Origin: Mycobacterium attenuatum
GTDB taxonomy: Bacteria; Actinomycetota; Actinomycetes; Mycobacteriales; Mycobacteriaceae
Assembly (NCBI RefSeq): GCF_900566085.1
Contig: NZ_UPHT01000161.1
Span: 1-41,401 of the forward strand
Length of the DNA: 41,401 nucleotides
Reading direction: 5' to 3'
In this document: piece after piece, positions 32,138 to 40,132 of the stretch
How the letters are laid out: every line of letters begins with the position of its first letter
Numbering within the stretch: the first letter of the stretch is position 1
Translations under genes and position numbers: made by a program
Notes under the pieces: model-generated
What the model was told of the DNA's origin: nothing
The model's input: the letters and a program-made list of their open reading frames with translations, nothing else
Database searches by the model: none

Positions 32138-33298
32138 TTAGCCGAGAATCAGACCGGACGTCGGCACACCCGTCCCCGCGGTAACCAGGACGTGCTCGAC
32201 GTCGGCCACCGGGTTCACCGACGTGCCGCGCAGTTGGCGCACTCCCTCGGCGATGCCGTTCATTCCGTGGATGTAGGCTTCGCCGAGCTGGCCGCCGTGG
32301 GTGTTGATCGGCAGCCGTCCCCCTACCTCGATGGCGCCGTCGGCGATGAAGTCTTTGGCTTCGCCGCGGCCGCAGAATCCCAACTCCTCCAACTGAATCA
32401 GGGTGAACGGGGTGAAATGGTCGTACAGCACAGCGGTCTGGATGTCGGCAGGCTTCAAGCCGGATTGCGTCCAAAGCTGCCGGCCCACCAAGCCCATCTC
32501 CGGCAGGCCGTCGAGTTCGGGCCGGTAGTAGCTGACCATGGTGTACTGGTCTGGGCTGGAGCCCTGTGCGGCCGCCTCGATGACCGCGGGGCGCTGCTTG
32601 AGGTCCCGGGCCCGCTCAGCCGACGTCACCACGATCGCTACCGCACCGTCGGTCTCCTGGCAGCAGTCCAGCAGCCGCAACGGCTCGGCGATCCACCGCG
32701 AATTCTGGTGGTCCTCAATGGTTATCGGCTTCTTGTAGAAGTAAGCTTTCGGATTGTTGGCCGCATGCTTGCGGTCGGCCACCGACACCGCGCCGAAGTC
32801 CCGGCTGGTCGCACCGGACAGGTGCATGTAGCGCCTGGCGATCATGGCGACCTGGGCCGCCGGCGTCGAAAGCCCGTGCGGATACGAGAATGAATTGTCC
32901 ACGCCGGTCGAGTCGGCGTTGGCCGTGAGCCGGGTCTGCACCTGGCCGAACCGCATGCCGGACCGCTCGTTGAATGCCCGGTACGCCACCACCACGTCGG
33001 CCACCCCGGTTGCGACGGCCATGGCCGCGTGCTGGATGGTCGCGCACGCGGCCCCGCCGCCGTAGTGGATCTTGGAAAAGAACTTCAGCTCACCGATGCC
33101 CACCGCGCGTGCCACCGCGATCTCGGTGTTGGTGTCCATCGTGAACGTGGTCAGCCCGTCGACGTCCGCCGGAGTCAGACCGGCGTCGTCCAGCGCATCC
33201 AGCACCGCCTCGGCCGCTAGCCGCAGTTCGCTTCGGCCGGAGTCCTTCGAGAAGTCGGTGGCGCCGATGCCGACGATGGCGGCCTTACCGGACAACAC
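32138..33298 (-). CDS. ltp2: Steroid side-chain retro-aldolase Ltp2
   Basis: A 386-residue SCP-x thiolase-like protein matching Ltp2 (Rv3540c). Conserved blocks include KIHYGGGAACATIQHAAMAV, YDHFTPFTLIQLEELGFCGR and LPINTHGGQLGEAYIHGMNG. With the DUF35 domain of ChsH2 it cleaves the 17-hydroxy C3-side-chain CoA ester to propionyl-CoA and androstenedione. The GTG start at 33298 shares a base with the chsH1 TAG (TAGTG). It is the last gene of the cyp125 operon. Confidence 0.95.
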   Translation of the reverse strand: MLSGKAAIVGIGATDFSKDSGRSELRLAAEAVLDALDDAGLTPADVDGLTTFTMDTNTEIAVARAVGIGELKFFSKIHYGGGAACATIQHAAMAVATGVADVVVAYRAFNERSGMRFGQVQTRLTANADSTGVDNSFSYPHGLSTPAAQVAMIARRYMHLSGATSRDFGAVSVADRKHAANNPKAYFYKKPITIEDHQNSRWIAEPLRLLDCCQETDGAVAIVVTSAERARDLKQRPAVIEAAAQGSSPDQYTMVSYYRPELDGLPEMGLVGRQLWTQSGLKPADIQTAVLYDHFTPFTLIQLEELGFCGRGEAKDFIADGAIEVGGRLPINTHGGQLGEAYIHGMNGIAEGVRQLRGTSVNPVADVEHVLVTAGTGVPTSGLILG

Positions 33299-33699
33299 TA
33301 GGCATCCCCCATCGTCAGCTTTACCTTAGCGATCACATGGTCACCAAGGCTGTTGCGGCCCAACACTTTTACCGTGATCACGCCGTCGTCGACAGCGGTC
33401 ACCTCACCGGCGAACGTCACCGTGTCGTAGGCGTACCACGGCACCCCGAGCCGCAACCCGATCGACTTGATCAGCGCCGACGGTCCCGCCCAGTCGGTGA
33501 CGTAACGCTGCACCAGCCCGGTATCGGTAAGGATATTGACGAAGATGTCCTTCGAACCTTTGGCCTGTGCTTTGTCCCGGTCATGGTGGACGTCCTGAAA
33601 GTCCCTGGTGGCCAACGCTGTCGAGATGATAAACGTGGGGTCGCCATACAGTTTTAGCTCGGGCAGTTGCGTACCCACAGCCACAACCGGGGCGCTCAT
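33298..33699 (-). CDS. chsH1: Enoyl-CoA hydratase subunit ChsH1
   Basis: A 133-residue single-hotdog MaoC-like protein matching ChsH1 (Rv3541c). The hydratase motif is RDFQDVHHDRDKA, with Asp/His at about 36-40, followed by GSKDIFVNILTDTGLVQRYV. It pairs with the MaoC half of ChsH2 to hydrate the C17-side-chain enoyl-CoA. ATG 33699 overlaps the chsH2 stop (ATGA). The frame is open ten codons further upstream, within chsH2. Confidence 0.93.
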   Translation of the reverse strand: MSAPVVAVGTQLPELKLYGDPTFIISTALATRDFQDVHHDRDKAQAKGSKDIFVNILTDTGLVQRYVTDWAGPSALIKSIGLRLGVPWYAYDTVTFAGEVTAVDDGVITVKVLGRNSLGDHVIAKVKLTMGDA

Positions 33700-34643
33700 G
33701 CGTCCGCCTCCCAGGCGTAAAGGGTCCACTCCGGGCCGGAGTCACCAGCTGGGAAATCGATATACGTTGCGCGAACCGGCATTCCGACCTTCACTCGTGA
33801 CGGGTCGACGTTGCGCAGCTCCCCCAGCATACGCACGCCTTCCTCCAGCTCTACCAGCGCAATCACGAAAGGCACTGTGCGGCCTGGCACCTTGGGCGCG
33901 TGGTGCACCACGAAGCTGAACACGGTGCCGCGACCGTTGGACACTGAGTAGTCGATCGGCGCGGACGGCTCCTGCCACACCGCCGGGACGGGTGGATGCT
34001 GCAGCGTGCCGTCGGGCCGTCGTTGGATGCGCAACTCATGAGCCGCAACACCTTCCCAAAAGAACGCGGTGTCGCGCGACAACGACGGCCGCATCATCGC
34101 ATCGGGATCCAGATCATCAGGGACTGCGACGCCAGGCGTCGTAACGGGCCTGAACTTCAAAATGCGCCAATCCATCTCAGCGACATCCTCGTCGCCAACG
34201 CGCCACACGGTGCGCTGGTTGACGAACCAGCCTTCCCCGAGCGCGGTCTGCTTAGGCCCGACAACATCGCCAAGCTCAGCGGTGATCGTGACTTGCTCGC
34301 CCGGCCGTAAATACCGGTGATAGATCTGCTCACAGTTGGTAGCCACCACGCCGATATAGCCGGCGTCGTCGAACAGCTTCATGACCGGACCCAGCGGGTC
34401 GTCCTTGGGTCGCTGCCCGCCAAGCCCGTACATCGTCCAGACCTGGATCATCGCCGGTGGCGCGACAATCCCCGGATGGCCGACGGCCCGAGCGGCGTCG
34501 TCATCGACGTAGATGGGGTTGCGGTCGCCGATAGCCTCCACCCAGTTGTTGATCATCGGCTGGTTCACCGGGTCTCGGGCGGCGCGCGGCTTACTGCTGC
34601 CGGCCGCTTTGATCTGTGTGATGGCTTTCCGGATATCGGTCAT
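33696..34643 (-). CDS. chsH2: Enoyl-CoA hydratase/DUF35 bifunctional subunit ChsH2
   Basis: 315 residues: an N-terminal MaoC-like hotdog (about 1-180; NWVEAIGDRNPIYVDDDAAR and HPGIVAPPAMIQVW) and a C-terminal DUF35 OB-fold (about 195-315; HELRIQRRPDGTLQHPPVPA, then VGMPVRATYIDF). It matches ChsH2 (Rv3542c). The hotdog half binds ChsH1 for hydration and the DUF35 half docks Ltp2 for retro-aldol cleavage. The zinc-ribbon cysteines of other DUF35 proteins are absent. Its ATG overlaps the fadE29 stop (ATGA). Confidence 0.94.
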   Translation of the reverse strand: MTDIRKAITQIKAAGSSKPRAARDPVNQPMINNWVEAIGDRNPIYVDDDAARAVGHPGIVAPPAMIQVWTMYGLGGQRPKDDPLGPVMKLFDDAGYIGVVATNCEQIYHRYLRPGEQVTITAELGDVVGPKQTALGEGWFVNQRTVWRVGDEDVAEMDWRILKFRPVTTPGVAVPDDLDPDAMMRPSLSRDTAFFWEGVAAHELRIQRRPDGTLQHPPVPAVWQEPSAPIDYSVSNGRGTVFSFVVHHAPKVPGRTVPFVIALVELEEGVRMLGELRNVDPSRVKVGMPVRATYIDFPAGDSGPEWTLYAWEADA

Positions 34644-35803
34644 CGAGGCACCCTTGGCACTTTGAGGCCCGAGGCCGCGATCATCTCACGCATGACTTCG
34701 TTGACGCCACCACCGAAAGTGATCACCAGATTGCGCTTGGTCTGGGAATCCAGCCACTCGAGCAGCTCGGCCGTGTCCGGGTCCGCCGGGTTCCCGTATT
34801 TGCCGACGATCTCTTCGGCCAGCCGACCGATACGCTGAACACGTTCGGTGCCAAAGACTTTCGTAGCCGCGGCATCGGCCACGTTGATGTCCTCACCGGC
34901 GGCAGCGACCTGCCAATTGAGTAACTCGTTGATCCGCCAAGTCGCGTGGATCTCGCCGAGTGCCCGCTTGACATCGTCGTGGTCGATGGTCGCGACACCG
35001 TCGGCGCCCGGCTTGCACGCCCAGGCACGCACCCGGTCGTAGATGCTGGCGAAGCGGCCGGCCGGGCCCAGCATCACTCTCTCGTTGTTGAGCTGGGTGG
35101 TGATCAGCCGCCAGCCGCCGTTCTCCGCACCGACGAGCATGTCGACGGGCACCCGGACGTCGTTGTAGTAGGTGGCGTTGGTGTGGTGGGCTCCATCGGA
35201 CAAGATGATCGGCGTCCACGAGTAACCGGGGTCGTTAGTGTCGACGATGAGAATCGAAATGCCTTTGTGTTTAACGGCTTCGGGGTCGGTCCGACATGCC
35301 AGCCAGATGTAGTCGGCGTCATGGGCTCCGGTGGTGAAGATCTTCTGGCCGTTGACGATGTACTCGTCGCCCTGACGCACGGCCGTTGTCCGCAACGACG
35401 CCAGGTCGGTGCCGGCTTCGGGTTCGGTGTAGCCGATGGCGAAGTGCACCTCACCCGCCAGGATCGACGGCAGGAACTTCTGCTTCTGCATCTCGCTGCC
35501 GTACACCTGCAGGGTGGGCCCGACGGTCTGCAACGTCACGGCGGGCAGTGGCACGTCGGCCCGATGCGCCTCGTTGACGAAGATCTGCTGCTCGATCGGG
35601 CCAAAACCGCGGCCGCCGAACTCCTTTGGCCACCCGACGCCGAGCATGCCGTCGCGGCCCATCCGTCGGATCACAGCACGATACGCGGCGCCGTGCCGGT
35701 CCTTCTCCATCTCCTTGGCCTCGTCGGCCGAGATCAAATTCGAGAAGTATTGCCGTATCTCGGTTTGCAGCTCCCGCTGCTCCGGGGTCAGGTCAATGAA
35801 CAT
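34640..35803 (-). CDS. fadE29: Acyl-CoA dehydrogenase FadE29 (ChsE2)
   Basis: A 387-residue acyl-CoA dehydrogenase matching Rv3543c. FAD/substrate blocks include FAIGYTEPEAGTDLASLRTT and the C-terminal ITFGGGVNEVMREMIAASGL. With FadE28 it forms the alpha2-beta2 ChsE1-ChsE2 enzyme that dehydrogenates 3-oxo-pregnenoyl-CoA-type three-carbon side chains. Its ATG (35803) lies inside the last codons of fadE28 (16-nt overlap), right beside the 57-bp repeat array. Confidence 0.95.
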   Translation of the reverse strand: MFIDLTPEQRELQTEIRQYFSNLISADEAKEMEKDRHGAAYRAVIRRMGRDGMLGVGWPKEFGGRGFGPIEQQIFVNEAHRADVPLPAVTLQTVGPTLQVYGSEMQKQKFLPSILAGEVHFAIGYTEPEAGTDLASLRTTAVRQGDEYIVNGQKIFTTGAHDADYIWLACRTDPEAVKHKGISILIVDTNDPGYSWTPIILSDGAHHTNATYYNDVRVPVDMLVGAENGGWRLITTQLNNERVMLGPAGRFASIYDRVRAWACKPGADGVATIDHDDVKRALGEIHATWRINELLNWQVAAAGEDINVADAAATKVFGTERVQRIGRLAEEIVGKYGNPADPDTAELLEWLDSQTKRNLVITFGGGVNEVMREMIAASGLKVPRVPR

Positions 35804-37032
35804 TGCGCTCCGGGATTGTCTGCGTGGCGACCCGCCGCGCCCGGCTGCGCCGCGCTTGCGATCCCCACGGGGTCATCTGCGTGGCGACCCGCCGCGCCCG
35901 GCTGCGCCGCGCTTGCGATCCCCACGGGGTCATCTGCGTGGCGACCCGCCGCGCCCGGCTGCGCCGCGCTTGCGATCCCCACGGGGTCATCTGCGTGGCG
36001 ACCCGCCGCGCCCGGCTGCGCCGCGCTTGCGATCCCCACGAGTTCGAGACGATGCGACGGCCCGCCCAGTAATCGCGTCAGGTCTTTGATCGTCGAGTAA
36101 TACCGGTGCATCGGATAGGTGATGTCCATTCCCATCCCCCCGTGCAGGTGGTGACAGATCTGCATCACCGGCGGCGCCTGAGACGTCAACCAATATCCCA
36201 ACACGTCAAGGTCGTCATCGGCATTACGACCTTCGGCGAGCCGCCAAATCACCGACTTCGCCGCCAGATCGATAGTGCGTGAAGCGATGTAGACCTCGGC
36301 GAGCTGAGCTGCCACGGTCTGGAACGTGGACAGCGGCTTGCCGAACTGCTTGCGGCTGGCCACATAGTCAGCGGTAAGCCGCAACGCTCCAGACACCAGC
36401 CCATCGGCGTAAGCACCCAGCATCGCCAACGCCAACTGGTTGACCCGCTGCGGCGAAGCGCCCACTAGCACATCGGAATCGGCAACAGCCACATCACGCA
36501 ACGTCACGGTGTACTCATCCGAGCCGTTCGACGTCGGCGTGCGGGCCAATTGCACACCCTCGGCTTTCGGCGACACCACCACGACGGCACTGTCGGCGGT
36601 GACGATCATCCATTCCGCATGCTCGGCATATCCGACACCGATCTTGGTGCCCGACAGCCGGCCACCGGCAAAACTGGTGGACGGCATATCGGGCAGTGGG
36701 GCGCCCGGCTCATTGAGCGCCGCGGTCAACACCGCGCCCTTGGCCACACCGGCCACGTACCGGCCCTGCTGCTCATCGGAGGCCAGATCAAGCAGCGCCA
36801 CCACGCCCAGACCCAGCGTTGCCAGCGCCGGTGTCACAGCACCGTGGCGGCCGACTTCGGTCAGGATGGTCCCCACTTCGAGCAGCCCTACCCCGTCGCC
36901 GCCGAGCCGTTCCGGCACCGGCAACGCCGCCAGACCACCGTCGACCAGCGCACTCCAGGAGCCATCCCGCTGCAGCACCGACGTGGCCACGTCGGCCACT
37001 GCCTGCTGTTCCGCGGTGAGATCGAAGTCCAT
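35788..37032 (-). CDS. fadE28: Acyl-CoA dehydrogenase FadE28 (ChsE1) with repeat-bearing C-terminus
   Basis: 414 residues; the M. tuberculosis protein (Rv3544c) is about 339. The body is normal: MDFDLTAEQQAVADVATSVL at the start, ADYVASRKQFGKPLSTFQTV (about 235-255), CHHLHGGMGMDITYPMHRYY near the end. After GGPSHRLEL the protein has four copies of a 19-residue unit, VGIASAAQPGAAGRHADDP (last copy ADNP; about 332-407). It then resumes with the terminal GAQCSLT. The excess of about 76 residues equals the array, so a 57-bp tandem repeat has expanded in frame. The ATG shares a base with the cyp125 stop (TGATG). Confidence 0.93.
   Translation of the reverse strand: MDFDLTAEQQAVADVATSVLQRDGSWSALVDGGLAALPVPERLGGDGVGLLEVGTILTEVGRHGAVTPALATLGLGVVALLDLASDEQQGRYVAGVAKGAVLTAALNEPGAPLPDMPSTSFAGGRLSGTKIGVGYAEHAEWMIVTADSAVVVVSPKAEGVQLARTPTSNGSDEYTVTLRDVAVADSDVLVGASPQRVNQLALAMLGAYADGLVSGALRLTADYVASRKQFGKPLSTFQTVAAQLAEVYIASRTIDLAAKSVIWRLAEGRNADDDLDVLGYWLTSQAPPVMQICHHLHGGMGMDITYPMHRYYSTIKDLTRLLGGPSHRLELVGIASAAQPGAAGRHADDPVGIASAAQPGAAGRHADDPVGIASAAQPGAAGRHADDPVGIASAAQPGAAGRHADNPGAQCSLT
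35822..36043. repeat. 57-bp tandem repeat, four copies, inside fadE28
   Basis: Copies start at 35822, 35879, 35936 and 35993; the first three are identical and the fourth diverges at its end (CACGAG instead of CACGGG). 57 is divisible by three, so copy-number change keeps the frame. The core words GCGACCCGC, GCGCCCGGC and CGCGCTTGCGATC are shared with the 55-bp array at 25910-26070. Confidence 0.97.
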
Positions 37033-38324
37033 CACCGCGCCACGGAGCTCGAGACGCCGCCCGCCACCGCGCCGTCGGCCACCGGGCACTTGCCGGCGTA
37101 GTCGACCTGCCAGTGCTTGATGCCGTTGAGCCAGCCCGACCGCAGCCGCTGCGGCGCCGAGATGGGCCTCAGGTCCGGGATGTGGTCGGCGATGGCATTG
37201 AACATCAGGTTGATGGTCAGCCGAGCCAAGTTGGCTCCAATGCAGTAGTGCGCACCGGTACCGCCAAAGCCCACGTGCGGGTTGGGGTTTCGCAAGATGT
37301 TGAACGTGTGGGGGTCTTCGAAGACCTCTTCGTCGAAGTTGGCGGAGCGGTAGAACATCACCACCCGCTGGCCCTGCTTGATCTGCACTCCGGACAACTC
37401 GTAGTCCTGCAATGCGGTCCGCTGGAAACAGGTGACCGGAGTGGCCCAGCGGACGATCTCGTCCGCCGCGGTCTCCGGGCGTTCGTTTTTGTACAGCTCC
37501 CACTGGTCGGGGTGGTCCGCGAACGCCATCATGCCCTGGGTGATGGAGTTACGGCTGGTTTCATTGCCGGCGACGGCGAGCATCACCACGAAGAAGCCGA
37601 ACTCGTCGTCGGAGAGCTTTTCACCGTCGATGTCGGCCTGAATCAGCTGCGTCACAATGTCGTCGCCCGGGTTCTTGGCCTTGTCGTCGGCCATCTTCAT
37701 GGCGTAGCTGATCAGCTCGACGGAGGATGCCTTCGGGTCGACATGGGCGAATTCCGGGTCTTCGGTGCCGGTCATCTCGTTCGACCAGTGGAATAGCTTC
37801 CCGCGATCCTCCTGCGGCACACCCAGCAAACCCGCGATCGCCTGCAGCGGCAGCTCACAGGACACCTGCTCGACGAAGTCACCGGAACCCTCGGCTGCTG
37901 CCGCTTCGGCGATCTTGTGCGCCCGCTCGCTGAGCTCGGCTTCCAAGCGTCCGACGGCCCGCGGTGTGAATCCGCGTGAGATGATCTTGCGCAACCGAGT
38001 GTGGTGGGGTGCGTCCTGATTGAGCATGACGAACCGCTGCACCTCAATGTCCTCACGGGCGATGTCGTTATGGAACCGCGGGATCACGGTGTTCTCGTAG
38101 CTGGAGAACACGTCGCTGCGCCGCGACACCTCCTTGACGTCCTTGAGCTTGGTGATGGCCCAGAAGCCGCCATCGTGGTAGCCGCCGCCGTGGCCGGGTG
38201 CCTGCTCGTTCCACCAAATCGGAGCAGACGCCCGCAGTTCGGCGAATTCAGCGACCGGCAGCCGCTCGGCGTAGATGTCGGGGTCGGTGAAATCGAACCC
38301 AGGTGGAACATTGGGGCAAGACAC
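37032..38324 (-). CDS. cyp125: Cytochrome P450 CYP125, sterol 26/27-hydroxylase
   Basis: About 430 residues, matching CYP125A1 (Rv3545c). It oxidises the cholesterol/cholestenone terminal methyl to start side-chain degradation. Visible: the PPGFDFTDPDIYAERLPVAE N-terminus, I-helix AGNETS (252-257), and heme loop VGFGGTGAHYCIG with Cys361. GTG 38324 is preferred because AGGAG (38332-38336) lies seven bases upstream; ATG 38351 (MKTAVRRTT) is in frame and would give 439 residues. It leads the cyp125-fadE28-fadE29-chsH2-chsH1-ltp2 operon and shares the KstR operator at 38542 with fadA5. Confidence 0.95.
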   Translation of the reverse strand: MSCPNVPPGFDFTDPDIYAERLPVAEFAELRASAPIWWNEQAPGHGGGYHDGGFWAITKLKDVKEVSRRSDVFSSYENTVIPRFHNDIAREDIEVQRFVMLNQDAPHHTRLRKIISRGFTPRAVGRLEAELSERAHKIAEAAAAEGSGDFVEQVSCELPLQAIAGLLGVPQEDRGKLFHWSNEMTGTEDPEFAHVDPKASSVELISYAMKMADDKAKNPGDDIVTQLIQADIDGEKLSDDEFGFFVVMLAVAGNETSRNSITQGMMAFADHPDQWELYKNERPETAADEIVRWATPVTCFQRTALQDYELSGVQIKQGQRVVMFYRSANFDEEVFEDPHTFNILRNPNPHVGFGGTGAHYCIGANLARLTINLMFNAIADHIPDLRPISAPQRLRSGWLNGIKHWQVDYAGKCPVADGAVAGGVSSSVAR

Positions 38325-38352
38325 GGTAGTTCTCCTAACTGCAGTCTTCATT

Positions 38353-38412
38353 GACCAACTTGCAGACCAACTTGCAGACCAACTTGTAGACCAACTTGCA
38401 GACCAACTCGCG
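38353..38412. repeat. 12-bp tandem repeat, five copies, abutting cyp125
   Basis: GACCAACTTGCA is repeated five times (38353, 38365, 38377, 38389, 38401; the third has one change and the fifth is degenerate). On the coding strand it lies directly before the ATG at 38351. It is in phase with cyp125 (Ala-Ser-Trp-Ser per unit), but no start codon lies in or above it before an in-frame stop. Confidence 0.95.
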
Positions 38413-38439
38413 CTAGCTTGCGCTAGGTGATCCGTAGAA

Positions 38440-38468
38440 ACAACTAGTTGTCACTAGTTGTCCTAGTG
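38440..38468. promoter_or_regulatory. Overlapping palindromes in the cyp125-fadA5 promoter region
   Basis: ACAACTAGTTGT (38440-38451) is a perfect palindrome. CACTAG (38452-38457) and CTAGTG (38463-38468) form a second inverted repeat. ACTAGTTGTC is also directly repeated (38443-38452, 38453-38462). The element does not fit the KstR consensus and may be bound by another regulator. Confidence 0.5.
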
Positions 38469-38541
38469 ATGCTCTACTGCCAGTAAAACATGCCTTCACC
38501 TAAGACAAAAGGAACCGACGCATCCTCGCTTGTCATAGTAA

Positions 38542-38555
38542 TGAAACGTGTTCTA
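38542..38555. promoter_or_regulatory. KstR operator between cyp125 and fadA5
   Basis: TGAAACGTGTTCTA matches TNNAACNNGTTNNA. It ends 10 bp before the fadA5 ATG and is the only KstR-type site in the divergent region. Confidence 0.9.
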
Positions 38556-38565
38556 GCCTGGCTCC

Positions 38566-39726
38566 ATGGGTAACCCGGTAATCGTTGAGGCCACGCGCAG
38601 TCCGATCGGCAAGCGAAATGGGTGGCTATCAGGTCTGCACGCCACCGAGTTGCTGGGAGCGGTGCAGAAAGCGCTGGTGCACAAGGCTGGGATCGATGCG
38701 GGAGACGTCGAACAGGTCATCGGCGGCTGCGTGACCCAATTCGCGGAGCAGTCCAACAACATCAGTCGCACCGCCTGGTTGACCGTGGGGTTGCCCGACC
38801 ACGTCGGCGCCACCACCGTCGACTGCCAGTGCGGCAGCGGGCAGCAGGCCAATCACCTGATCGCCGGGCTGATTGCGGCCGGCGCGATCGACGTCGGCAT
38901 CGCCTGCGGAATCGAGGCGATGAGCCGGGTCGGCCTGGGTGCCAACGCGGGGCCCGACCGCAATTGGCGGGCGGCGTCGTGGGACATCGACATGCCCAAC
39001 CAGTTCGAGGCCGCCGAGCGAATCGCCAAGCGCCGCGGCATCACTCGCGAGGATATCGACGCCCTCGGATTCCAGTCACAACTGCGCGCCCAGCGAGCCT
39101 GGGACGAGAACCGTTTCGACCGGGAGATCTCGCCGATCGAGGCGCCAGTGCTCGACGAGCAGAAACAACCCACCAACGAGCGCCACCTGGTCGGCCGTGA
39201 CCAAGGTCTGCGGGAGACCACCATGGAAGGTCTGAGCCAGCTCAAACCCGTCCTGGAAGGCGGTATTCACACCGCCGGCACGTCATCGCAGATCTCCGAC
39301 GGCGCGGCCGCAGTGTTGTGGATGGACGAAGACAAAGCCAAGGCGCTCGGCTTGAAGCCGCGCGCCCGGATCGTCAGCCAGGCACTCGTCGGCGCCGAGC
39401 CCTACTATCACCTGGACGGTCCGGTGCAGTCGACGGCAAAGGTGCTCGAGAAGGCCGGCATGAAGATGGGTGACATCGACATCACCGAGATCAATGAGGC
39501 GTTCGCCTCCGTGGTGCTGTCGTGGGCGCGGGTCCACGAGCCCGACATGGACCGGGTCAACGTCAACGGCGGCGCGATCGCGCTGGGCCATCCGGTGGGG
39601 TGCACCGGCAGCCGGTTGATCACCACTGCGCTGCACGAACTCGAACGCACCGGCCAGGGCACGGCGCTGATCACCATGTGCGCGGGCGGCGCCCTGTCCA
39701 CCGGCACCATCATCGAACGGATCTGA
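38566..39726 (+). CDS. fadA5: Steroid side-chain thiolase FadA5
   Basis: A 386-residue thiolase matching FadA5 (Rv3546). The nucleophile is Cys89 in DCQCGSGQQ. The second active-site elements are GGAIALGHPVGCTGSRL (His) and ITMCAGGALSTG (Cys). It releases acetyl-CoA or propionyl-CoA from 3-ketoacyl-CoA steroid side chains. The protein is a few residues shorter than the M. tuberculosis one near residue 44. Its TGA shares one base with the following ATG (TGATG). Confidence 0.96.
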   Translation: MGNPVIVEATRSPIGKRNGWLSGLHATELLGAVQKALVHKAGIDAGDVEQVIGGCVTQFAEQSNNISRTAWLTVGLPDHVGATTVDCQCGSGQQANHLIAGLIAAGAIDVGIACGIEAMSRVGLGANAGPDRNWRAASWDIDMPNQFEAAERIAKRRGITREDIDALGFQSQLRAQRAWDENRFDREISPIEAPVLDEQKQPTNERHLVGRDQGLRETTMEGLSQLKPVLEGGIHTAGTSSQISDGAAAVLWMDEDKAKALGLKPRARIVSQALVGAEPYYHLDGPVQSTAKVLEKAGMKMGDIDITEINEAFASVVLSWARVHEPDMDRVNVNGGAIALGHPVGCTGSRLITTALHELERTGQGTALITMCAGGALSTGTIIERI

Positions 39727-40112
39727 TGACGGTCTCCGACGAAGACCGCATTGCCGCGGCGCAAGCCTACATCGACGCGCTGGTCAGCCATGATGCCGAC
39801 CAGGTGCCATTCGCGCCCGGCTGCACCCGCGTCGAGCAAGGCATCAAGAACGGATTTTCCGGCGCTCACCTGCGACGCAGCCTCAACCGCGGACTTCAGT
39901 ACCGGGTGATTGCCGACGCGACACCACCGGACTATCGCATCGTCGGCGACGAGGTGCACGCGACATACGACGTGCTGACCAAGGCCGCGTTCGCCGGCCG
40001 GCGGATCGCCTCACGGGTCAACGAGACCTTCGTGATTCCCGCCGACAGCCCCACCGGGAAGGCCGCGATTGCGCACATCGTCGTGCGCTTTCGCCCATTC
40101 ATTCAGCGGTAG
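39726..40112 (+). CDS. NTF2-like small protein (DUF8021-like, tentative)
   Basis: 128 residues, translationally coupled to fadA5 (TGATG). An N-terminal helix (DRIAAAQAYIDALVSHDADQ), the segment VPFAPGCTRVEQGIKNGFSG, and a strand-rich C-terminus suggest an NTF2-like pocket protein. The RVEQG motif recalls the DUF8021 group. It sits between fadA5 and ddn, where I do not recall a gene in M. tuberculosis. A ligand-binding or isomerase role in sterol degradation is inferred only from coupling. Confidence 0.7.
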   Translation: MTVSDEDRIAAAQAYIDALVSHDADQVPFAPGCTRVEQGIKNGFSGAHLRRSLNRGLQYRVIADATPPDYRIVGDEVHATYDVLTKAAFAGRRIASRVNETFVIPADSPTGKAAIAHIVVRFRPFIQR

Positions 40113-40132
40113 CGCGCCCGTAGGATGTCGTC

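Noticed and set aside
35822..36043. Regular repeats considered as a CRISPR array
   Set aside because: The copies are contiguous and nearly identical with no unique spacers, and the array lies in frame within fadE28.
38440..38451. AACTAGTT core considered as a second KstR site
   Set aside because: The outer T and A positions of TNNAACNNGTTNNA do not match; it is listed only as an unassigned palindrome.
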